In this document: piece by piece, positions 1-10,100 of the stretch
How positions within the stretch are numbered: the first letter of the stretch is position 1
Layout: every line of letters begins with the position of its first letter
Assembly (NCBI RefSeq): GCF_900101545.1
Contig: NZ_FMZU01000022.1
Span: 1 to 64,000, forward strand
Reading direction: 5' to 3'
Source: Variovorax sp. CF079
GTDB taxonomy: Bacteria; Pseudomonadota; Gammaproteobacteria; Burkholderiales; Burkholderiaceae_C
DNA length: 64,000 bases
Notes under the pieces: generated by a model
Seen by the model: the letters and a program-made list of their open reading frames with translations, nothing else
Database searches by the model: none
Told to the model about the DNA's origin: nothing
Position numbers and translations under genes: made by a program

Positions 1-108
1 ATCAGCTTTCGGTCTGCCTGTTCTCATCGCGGTATCTCCGTCCAAAAGATACTGCACCGGCAAGCAAGACTAATACCAGTTATTTGCAGGACAGGTCACT
101 AGCAGGCC

Positions 109-1149
109 ATGGCAGAAAAGAACCAGGACCCGACCCCGAAGCGCCTGCGCGACGCGCGCAAGCGCGGCGAGGTCGTGTTCAGCGCCGACGTCGCGTCGAC
201 GCTGGTGTTCGCGGTGGTGATCGTCGCGATGTGGATGGGCGGCGAGGCACTCTACAGCCTGCTGCGCGAACTGTGGCTGCACGCGACCAGCGCCACGCTG
301 CTCGCCAATCCCGACCAGCGCTTCGGCGAGCTGCTGCTGCACACCGGCGAGGCGCTTTTGTGGGGCACGCTGCCAATCACGGCCATCGCCGCCTTCGCCG
401 GCATCGTCGGCTCGCTGTTCCAGGTCGGCGGCGTGGCGGCCTGGGAGCGCATCAAGCCCGACGCCAACCGCATGAATCCGGCTGAGGGTGCGAAGCGCAT
501 CTTCTCCACGCGCAACCTCGTCAACCTCGTCAAGATGGTCGTCAAGACGATGCTGCTGGCCGCGCTGATGTACGTGGTGGTGCGCAGCTTCCTCGACACC
601 GCGCTCAACCTCGGCTACATCCGCCCGCCGGCCATCATGAGCGTGTCGGCGCACATGGTGCTGATCGCTTTCGTCTGGGCGATGGTGATCTATGCGCTGA
701 TGGCGCTGGTCGACTATGCCCACGAGCACTACGAATTCATGAAGCAGCAGCGCATGTCGATCGACGACCTGCGGCAGGAATACAAGGAGGTCGAAGGCGA
801 CCCGATCAACCAGTCGCGGCGGCGCACGGCGCACTTCGAGGCCGTGTACGCGAGCCTCGCCGACCGCGTGCGCGGCGCCTCGGCGGTCATCCATTCGGCC
901 CGCACGGCAATCGCGCTGCAGTACCTCGGCGAACACGACCTCCCGCGCGTCATCGCACGCGGCGAAGGCGAGGTCGCGGCGCAGATCCGCCGCTTCGCCG
1001 GCGAGGGCCTGGTGCCGACGGAGTTCGAGCCTTCGCTGGCCGATCGCCTCTACGACGAAGTGCCGGTAGACCAGCCGATCCCGCGCTCGCTCTATGCACC
1101 GGTGGCGAAGTTGCTGCGCTGGGCGCAGGGCGGGGACGCGGGCGCATGA
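109..1149 (+). CDS. sctU: Type III secretion export switch protein, SctU/YscU/FlhB family, without the NPTH autocleavage motif
   Basis: This 346-residue inner-membrane protein of the FlhB/HrpN/YscU/SpaS family forms the cytoplasmic gate of a type III secretion export apparatus. The N-terminal half has about four hydrophobic segments (near residues 25-45, 80-110, 140-165 and 180-205). The cytoplasmic half carries the usual linker, EYKEVEGDP, and the family end pattern. In the family an Asn-Pro-Thr-His loop sits just before an AIAL strand and self-cleaves to switch substrate class. Here the aligned residues are His262-Ser263-Ala264-Arg265, followed by TAIALQY, so cleavage should not occur. The frame is closed by a stop at 100-102, so the ATG at 109 is the first possible start. 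The 108 bases before it show no clear gene. Family assignment is secure; whether this is a virulence-type or divergent secretion system cannot be judged from one component. Confidence 0.9.
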   Translation: MAEKNQDPTPKRLRDARKRGEVVFSADVASTLVFAVVIVAMWMGGEALYSLLRELWLHATSATLLANPDQRFGELLLHTGEALLWGTLPITAIAAFAGIVGSLFQVGGVAAWERIKPDANRMNPAEGAKRIFSTRNLVNLVKMVVKTMLLAALMYVVVRSFLDTALNLGYIRPPAIMSVSAHMVLIAFVWAMVIYALMALVDYAHEHYEFMKQQRMSIDDLRQEYKEVEGDPINQSRRRTAHFEAVYASLADRVRGASAVIHSARTAIALQYLGEHDLPRVIARGEGEVAAQIRRFAGEGLVPTEFEPSLADRLYDEVPVDQPIPRSLYAPVAKLLRWAQGGDAGA

Positions 1150-1190
1150 CGCCAGCGAAAACAGAACCGATCTGATAAGGAAAGCGAACG

Positions 1191-4100
1191 ATGGCCCTCA
1201 TGATGCTTCTGGACGGCGGCGCCGTATCCCGCACGGCGCAGCAGGCGGCCGCGAACCAGACCGCGCAGCAACAGCAGACGCAGCAGCCCGCGAACAGCAA
1301 TAACACGGGCAGCAGTTCGGCGGCCGATGCCGCGGCGGCGCGCGCAGCGCAGCTTCAGCGGGAGCTCGAAGCCCTGCTGGAGGCGCTGCGGCGCGCCCAG
1401 GAGGCAGCCCGCGAGGCGCGCCGGCGCGAGGCCGAAGCGCAGGCCAGGCTGACGCAGGCGCGGCAGCAGCTCGAGGATGCGCAGGAGCAGGCGCGCAACA
1501 AACCGTCGGAGGCCAACAACACGGCCGCCCATTCGATGCAGCAGGGCTACGACCTCGCTGAGGCCAATGCGAAGAAGGAAACGGCGAAGCTCGCACTCGA
1601 GGACCGGGGCGTCGAGCTCGCCGAGGCGCGGGTCGCGCAGAAGGGGGAGCAACAGCAAAGCCCCGACGGTCGCACATCGGCGCAGACCGACCAGGAACTG
1701 AGGAGCGCCGAGGCTGCCTATGGCCGGGCCCAGACCACGTCCACGGCTGCGGACACCTACGCCCGGACGGAGCAGGAGGCCCAGCAGGCCGAGAACCACG
1801 CCGCATCGCTGGAACCGCCGCCCGGGCTGCCGGCCCAGGCCTACGGCAAGACGGACTGGGACGAGATCAATGCAGCCAGGAACGAGGCCACGCGCCTGCG
1901 CACCGAGGCGGACGCCGCGCGCGGCGAGTACGACGACACGCAGCAGACGGGTCAGCAGACCACGGCGCAGCAGCCGCTCCTGTTCACGACGACGACGGCC
2001 GCGACCTTCACGACCAGCTCCGGCACCGACGGCGTCACCAGCCCGACACTGCTGAGCTATGGCAACAACAACCTGCTCGCCCAGGTCTCCTACGGCGACG
2101 ACGAGCCCGCGCCGCAATACCCGCTCCAGCCGCTGCTGCAGGTGTCGCCGTTCCCGCTGCCGGGTGCGCAAACCGGCTCCGAGAATCCCGTGGAGGGCCT
2201 CTATGCGCCGCCCGGCACGGAACAGGTGTCGGACACAGTCGCGGCCATCGCGCAGGGGAAGAGCGTGGAAGAGATCGCGAGGCAGCGCAATGTCAGTACC
2301 GACCAGATCATCTCCGAGGCCCGCGAGGCCGGCGTCGAGATCACGACCACCGCGGCGAACTCCGGCAACGGCGACGTACAGACCACCACCCTGAAGCAGG
2401 GCGATGTGGAGCTGAGCTACTACCGCGACTACCAGCACGATTCGCTCACCGTGCGCGGAAGCTACGACGACCCGGCCGCGCCCGGCGGCACCCGGACCAT
2501 CGATGCCATGCAGGACAGCGACGGCCGCATCCATCACACGGTGGCCGACCCGCAGACCGGCGAGGACGTGTCGGTCATCACCGACTACGAGGAGGGCACC
2601 GAGACCCGCATCGACTTCGACGACCAGGGGAGGCGCGTCGAGACCACGACCGAGATGGGCGCTGGGCCGGTGACCTACGAGGTGAAGCCCGGCGACACGG
2701 TCGGCGAACTTGCCCGGGCGCAGGGCATGACCGAGGCCGAGTTCCTGGCGCTCAACCCGAACCTCGAGAATCCGAACCTGATCCATCCGGGCGACAAGCT
2801 GGTGGTCGCGACCTCGCCGACGACCGTCCGCGTCTTCAACGAAGACGGTTCCATCCTCGAGACCAGCACGACGGGCGACGGCAAGCAGCAGGTGGTCTAC
2901 GTCTCGCCAGAAGGCGAGAGGGTCACCCTCGCCGGCGAAAAGAGCGAGCAGGAGACCCAGGTCGAGGACATCCGCAAGAGCATCTTCGAGGATGGCCTCA
3001 CCGTCGCGCAGGTCGCGGCGAACCTGCAGATGAGCCAATCGCAGGTGCTGGCGCTCATGGAGCCGGGCACGGTGGACGTTCAGGAAGCGACTTCGGACAA
3101 CGGCGACGTGCAGATTACGACGCTTTTCGATCCGTACAGCGGAGAAGTGGTGATCGAGCGCTACGACTACCAGCACGACAGCATGCAGCGCGAGACGATC
3201 GCGGGCGACACGGTCTTCGAGGTGCGCCAGTACGACCCCGAGACCGGAACGTTCTCCACCGTCGAGATGGCCGGCGGCGTCGGCTATGCGCAAAGCCTGG
3301 TCGACGACCGGCAGCAGACGGCGAATGGCATCGCGAGCGAGATCAGCGATCTGGACCAGGAGATCCGCCTCTGGCAGAAGATGGGCGAGGACGCCTCCGA
3401 GCTGTACGAACAACGCCGGGTGCTGAGCAGCCAGCTGGAAGACGCCCAGGCGGTGGTGGATATCCAGCAGGGCAAGGCAGACCAGGTGGCCACGGCCTCG
3501 GACAAGGCCACGGTGATCACGCTGGCGCGCGAGTTCTACGAGATCCAGACGAACACGCGCCCCGGCACCGAGGTGCACACCAAGTCGACCGAGCTCTTGA
3601 ACGAAGCGCTCGGCCTGATCGACCAGCTCAGCGACATGAGCGTGTCGGCCGACACGAACGTGGACTTCCTAGAGGCCGACCGCGACCTGCAGAACGCCAC
3701 CGCAGCCCGGGAAGAGGCCGATGCCGAGCTGGAGGCGCAGTACCAGCACTGGAAGGAGACGAGCTGGCTCTGGCCCGGCCTCGACGAAGAGCAGATCAAG
3801 GAGTGGAAGGAACAAGGCGCCGTGCCGATGGGCGGCTGGAACCGCGGCTACCGCACCGCGGAGGAAGCAGACGAGGCCGCGCGCAAGGAGTTCGCCCAGG
3901 CGCAGGAACTGTGGGACGAGGTGGACGACTCCGATTCGCGGCCGGAGCGGCTGGCCTGGCTGCGGCGCAACCAGGCGCTCGAGGACGAGGCGAATGCGCA
4001 GATCGCCTACGACGAGGCGGCGGGCGCCAAGGGCGATGCGGACATCGCGGTCCGGCAGCACGACATCGACGCGCTGCAGGAGGAGAAGGACGCCTGGGTG

Positions 4101-7100
4101 CGCGAGAACCCGGACGCCTACGCCGACGCCTTTCCGCGCCAGGACGAGCTCGATGCGGCCGAGGACGACGTGACGCAGCTCACCATCGGCGGCCTGCTGG
4201 GCCAGGACGACGCGAACTTCCAGCGCTACCTGCTGACCCTGCCCATCGGGCAGCGCGACACCGAGGAACGGCGGCAGGAGGCGCTGAAAACCTACCAGGA
4301 AGACAACTGGCGCGAGCAGCAGGAACTCAACAACCGGATCACCACGCTGAGCAATGCCCGCCGCCGTCGGTCGATCGACGCGTCGGCGGCCTACATCGAG
4401 CAGTGGGGCGCGAAGCATCCCGAGCTCTGGGCGCAGTACGAGGCGCTGGGCGAGCCCTCGCCGACCAGTTCGGTGCGGGCCGTCGAGCACCGTATGGAGC
4501 AGCGCGAAGACATTCTCGCGACACCGGCGGGAGAGCTGCTGCGCCCGGCCATCGAGGCGCAGCAGCAGGCCGAGTCCGAAGAGAGACGGATCAGCACCGA
4601 GGACCGGGCGCGCATGCAGACCGATCTCGATCGCATCAACAAGGGGATCGACAACCACAGCTTCGTGCGCGACGGGTGGTCGGCGATGTTCGGCGATACC
4701 GCCGACGATGCGCAGGCCTACACCGAGGACCAGATCGCGGCGGCGGAGCAGCTCGACGACGACCTGAACGCCGGCCGCATCACGCTGCAGGAGTACGTGG
4801 GCAAGCGCGACGCGCTGATGGGCGCCTACAACATCGATTCGGCCGACTGGGCCCAGCAGCTGCGGGATACCGACGAGACCTGGGGCACCATCGACACGGC
4901 AGTGCGCACGGTGCTCGCAGCGGGCGCGGCGCTCGGCGTCACGCTGGCGACGGGCAACATCTTCGCCGGCGCCGCCGCGGGCATGCTGGTCAATGAGGCC
5001 TACGACCTGGCCAATGACGTCGGCGCCATGGCGAACGGGCAGGCGCTGTCGAACGATGGCCACGTCTCGCTCATCGGGCTGGGTGCCGGCGCCATCTTCA
5101 CGGACGACGTGACCGGCAAGGAAGTCCGCATGGCGCTGAAGGACAAGGTGATCGACGGCGCCACGAACCTGGTCACCGGCGGCGGCGTGGCCGCGGGCGT
5201 CAAGATGAGCGCGGCCATGACGGGCCGCGTCGTCGCGCGCGGCGGCACCTTGAACCTGGGCCAGCGCGCCGCGATCGGCGCCGGCAGCCAGGTCGTGGGG
5301 CAGGGCGTGGACGGTGCCGGGCGCGTCGGCGTCGACACGCTCCAGCTCGCGATCGAAGGCAAGCTCGGTACGCCCGAAGGCCTGGAGCGGCTTCGCAAGT
5401 CGCTCGCCAACGCCGGCATCAACGTGCTGTTCGCGCCGCTCGGCGGCAGCGTCTCGGGCGCGATCCGAATGGATGTGCTGCGGCCGGTGACGGGCGTCGC
5501 GCTGCAGGCCATGAACGACGGCGCCATGAACCTCGGCATTGCCGAGATTTCCGCGCTGATGCTCGAAGGCCGCCACATGAACACCGGCGAACTGGTAGCG
5601 GCCGGCATGGGCACGCTGCCCGGCACCATCACCAGCATCGCCTTCCATCCGCAGCGGATGGCGACGGCGCGCGGCTATGTCGGCCACCTCGGCGCGGACG
5701 ACGGCGAGGGAAGCGGCGCGCAGCGCCCGTTGCGCGACGACGTCGTGAACGATGCGGCGGACGACACGGTGGTGCCGGCGAGCTTCCGCACGGATGACTC
5801 GGCCGACACGGCCGACGCGACGAACCCGGCCCGCACGGAGGATGCAGCGGACGTGGCGGACACGCCTGTGGCCACGTCGACCCCGGAGGCACCCGCTCAA
5901 CCCGTGGTACCACCCGATCCGGACATCCCCGCACCTGCGAGCGTGACACCCACGGCGACGGTGCTCGTCGCCACCGCCGCCGCTTCGGCCGACAGGGTTC
6001 TGGCATCTGCAGAGGCGCCGGGCAAGCCGGATGCATCGGACGGCGCCGAGGGCGCAGATTCGGCAGATGGCGCCGACGGACGCAGCGACGCCGATGACGC
6101 GGACGGCGCGGACGGCGCAGACGGCACCGACGGCGCAGACGGCGCCGACACGGCGGGCGCCAGCCGCGACGAGCTGAGCGCGCTCGCGGCGAACCGCGGC
6201 AGGGGCTTCTGGCGCAGGTCGCGCGGCGTCGACGTCAATCTGATTCCGACCACGCCCGAGTTCAGCCGCCTGCGGCTCGCCATGGAGCGGCTCAAGGGCG
6301 TGCAGGATGTTCCGGTGGTGGCAGGCGCCAGCGTCGGCGTGCGCGTTCGCGACCCCGGCACGGGCCAGGAGAGTTCGCAGAACTGGCTGCTCGATGCCGA
6401 CGGTCACACGCCGCTCGCGCCGAGCGAGGCGGCGCAGCGCATCGAGGCCGCGGGCGGCCTGCCCGAGGACGGATCGGCCGTGCTGATCCTGGGCTGCAAT
6501 CTGTCGCCGGAATACCTCGGCCTCGTCGGGCAGCACCTGGGGCGCCCGGTGCTGACCAACGCGGAGATGGTGCACGTCTTCAACACCTTCCGCGGCAGCC
6601 GCATCGAGACCGGCCCCGCCTTCGAGCCCGGCAAAGCGCCGAGCCGCACGAGCGCGAAGTCCATCGACGTGCGCGCCATCCGGCAGCCGGATGGCGAGAT
6701 CCTGGCCGATCCCGAACTCGTCAGCACGCACGCTCGGCACATGGCCCCAGCAGTGCTCGCCGATGCCGAAGCCGTGCTGAGGCTGTCGCCGGAGGGCGCG
6801 GGCATCTACCGCAGCCCCGACGACGGCACCACGATGTTCTGGGACGGCAAGTCGGCAGAGCCGGTCGCGCTCGACCAGGCCATGGGTAGCCAGCCGTTCC
6901 GATCGGGCTCCGGCGTCGACGCCCATGCGCTGGGCAAGGAATGGTGCGTCCTGGTCGCCAGGGGCGAGCCCGGCGCGTTGCGCGAACGTGTGGCGCTGCA
7001 CGAGCAGCTGCATGCGATGTTCGAAAGCCACAGGCCCGGTTTCGGCGATGCGCACGTGGTGAAGATGCACGGGCCGATCGTGCTTCCTGACGGCCGCCCG

Positions 7101-10100
7101 GCGTTGGTCGCGCGGCGCGAGCCCGGCAGCACCCGCGACAGCTCCTACCGCCAGCAGGTCAGCACGCGCACCGGCCCTGATCTCGCGGAGATCATGCAGG
7201 TGCTCGATGACAGCGGCATGCAGGTCAGCGACCTGCAGTTCCTGCTGACCGCGGAAGGCAAGGTCATGGTGAACGACCCCCGCGCGATCTATCCGCGGGA
7301 AGAGGGCACGCGGCACGTGCGGGAACAGGACTACCGCTTCCTCGCGCGCGCCGTCAATGCGCACAGCGCGTCCTCCAACCCGAGCTGGCGCGTCGAGCTC
7401 GGCGAGGCGCATGGACTCGACGGCATCCATGGCCGAGTCAACACGACGGATTCGATGACGGCTTGCGTGAACATCTCGGTCACGATCGACCGCATGCTGA
7501 GCGCACCGGGCACGCGCATGTCTGCCGTGCCTTCGGATGCGAAAACGCTGGCGGATGTGCGAGGCCTCTACGGCGATCCGCCGATCAGGCGCTTCGACGA
7601 CAGCGCGGCGACCATGGACCATCTGTCGCGCCTGCCGGACGGCTCGCGCGGCTTCGTGGTGCTGGGCGGCGACGCCGGCGACACCTCGCACATGATCAAC
7701 TACGCGGTCCGCGACGGCGAGGTGGTGCTGATCGACGGGCTGTCGGGGCGCAACGCGTCGCGCTTCGACGCGCCGGTCGTCCACGTCATCGAGACGCAGA
7801 ACGGTGCCCACCCCCGGGTGGACCACACCGTTCGCTCGCAGGACGACATTGCGCGAGCGCTCGCGCTCGCCGACGAGCCGCTGCCCGAGACCTGGCCGCA
7901 GGATCTGGTGGCCGGGCGGAAGACCCGTTTCGAATCGAACGGCGCGATGCGGCCGCCGCAGGTGGCCGGACCCGACTGGGCCGACGTCGCTGCCGAGGCG
8001 CCGCGCCTGATGGCCGACCAGGAGGCCGCAGCACAGGGCGGGCCGGCCGTGCAGCTGGCGCCGCACGAGCAGGCATGGCGGCAGTCCTTGTCCTCGGCCA
8101 TGCAGAACAGCGTGTTCGTCGTGTCCCGTGTATCGGGCTACGACGGCGCGCAGGTGCGTGCCAAGCGACCCGACATCTTCGACAACTACACCGACGCGCA
8201 GGCCGCGGCGGCGCGGCTCGGCGGCGCGTATGTCCACCAGGTGCTGGCGCCGGCAGGCAGGAACCGGCTCGCGAAGGTCGGCCACGTGGAGCCTGCCGAC
8301 CGCCGTGGCGCGACCTTCGTGTCGGCGGGAGGCGAAGTCCTCGGCGTCGGCATTCCGAACATCCATTTCCGGGAATGGCAAAGCGCCAATGCGCCAGCCG
8401 TTCACGGCGCACAGACAACGACCACGCCGCCGCAACAAGCCGCGACCACGCCGCCGCAACAAGCCGCGGCCACGCCGCCGCAGCCGGCCGCGGCCACGCC
8501 GCCGCAGCCGGCCGCGACCACGCCACCGCAGCCGGCCGCGACCACGCCACCGCAGCCGGCCGCGACCACGCCGCCCGCGGCCCAGCCACCATCGACCGGC
8601 CCGGCACCCGCGTTCCAGGGCTGGCAGGTGACCGCCACCTCGACAGGCTCGGTCGATTTCGACCTCATCATCGAAGGCAGCCAAAGCTTCACCGCGCCGC
8701 GGCCGGGTTACGCAGGCCCGGACAACGTGGCGAACTTCGATCCGCGGCAGCAGGCGACGCAGGCCGACGCCGACCAGACGGCGTACCTGGTCGGCGCCAA
8801 CTCGCCCGACGGGCACCAGGCGCGCAGCGAGACACTGCGGTCCAGGCTCGCGAACTACCTGCGGGGCAGGGCACCGTCCGCCTTCGGCGCGCCCGACTAC
8901 GTCGCGAAGCGCTACGCCATTCCGGATGACGCGAACCAGGTCCTGCAGGGCGGCGCCGAAGACAGCTTCGGCGCCAAACACGTCTTCGGCACCTTCAAGG
9001 AGGCACAGGCCGCCGCGCAGCAGATGGCGAGGGACAGGGGACGGGCGCAGGAAGTCGTTCGACTCGTGGATGCCAAGCTCGACTTGGCGGCGGGCGTGCG
9101 CAACCAGCGCTTCACCAACGGCCAGACGGACGGGATCATCTTCGTGAACGCGGACGGCTCGGTGAATCCGGTAAGCATCGCCAACCGTCACACGCCGAAC
9201 CCGCACATCCCGAGGGCCGGCGACCAGTTCATCGACCCGCGCAACGACATGAGCGTCACCGCCAAGACCTACTCGTTCAAGCAGCGCTGGAAGGTCGGCC
9301 TCTTCTCCGCTGCCACGATGATCGGAACCGCCGGCGCCGCCTACACGGCGATGCGCTTCGGCGGCGCCAGCCTCGGCTGGTCGACCGCCGCGGGCGCCTC
9401 GGTCGCGACCTACGCCGGCACGCGCGACATGTTCCTGCGCTACGCCTTCGATGCCTTCCTTTACCGCGGGTTGGCCGCGGGCTTCAAGCAGGGGCTGAAG
9501 GTGCGCATGCAGAAGCATGCCTCGCCCGATCACGACAACACCTTCGCCCTGATCAAGGAGATCGCGGATCCCGACAGGCAGGAGGCCGCGCTGACCCAGC
9601 TCCGCACGCAGCTGGCCAGCGGCATCGCGCGCCGCGGCGGCATCGGCAGGAGCGACCGGGCCGCCAATCGCGCCGCGATCGAGACCTTGCGCAAGGATCC
9701 CAACGATGCCGCCGCACTGGACACCCTGACGGCCGCGGCCTACCGGCGCGCAGGCTTGCCGATGGTCGGCGCGCGCGGCAGGTTCAACCGCATACCTCCG
9801 CAGCTCAGGACCCAGTACGAGCAGGCGATGCAGGACATCCGCATCAAGCCGACCACGCCCGACGAGGTGCAGCGCGTCGCCGACGCCGCGACGCTGCTGG
9901 ACACTGCCGCGCTGGTGCTGCGCGCGCAGCAGCAGGCCGGCCGGCTGCGCGGAAGCATGTTCGTGCGCAACGTGCCGCACGAGGATCGCCGGCGCTACAG
10001 GCAGGCCATCGATGCGCTCGCGCAGAACCCTGCGGACCCGCAGGCCATGCTGACGCTTCAGCTGGTCGGTCTGGACCGGGTCCAGCGGATGGCCACGCAC

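Noticed and set aside
6999..7013. HEQLH zinc-peptidase-like motif (residues 1937-1941) in the giant protein
   Set aside because: The downstream context (LVARREPG, DLQFLL, VNDP) fits a kinase-like fold better, and no third zinc ligand pattern follows. The match is short enough for chance.
8100..9200. Possible ADP-ribosyltransferase-like segments after the papain-like region of the giant protein
   Set aside because: Two stretches resemble each other weakly (each with an AQAAA helix), but the Arg, Ser-Thr-Ser and Glu motifs of such enzymes were not found.
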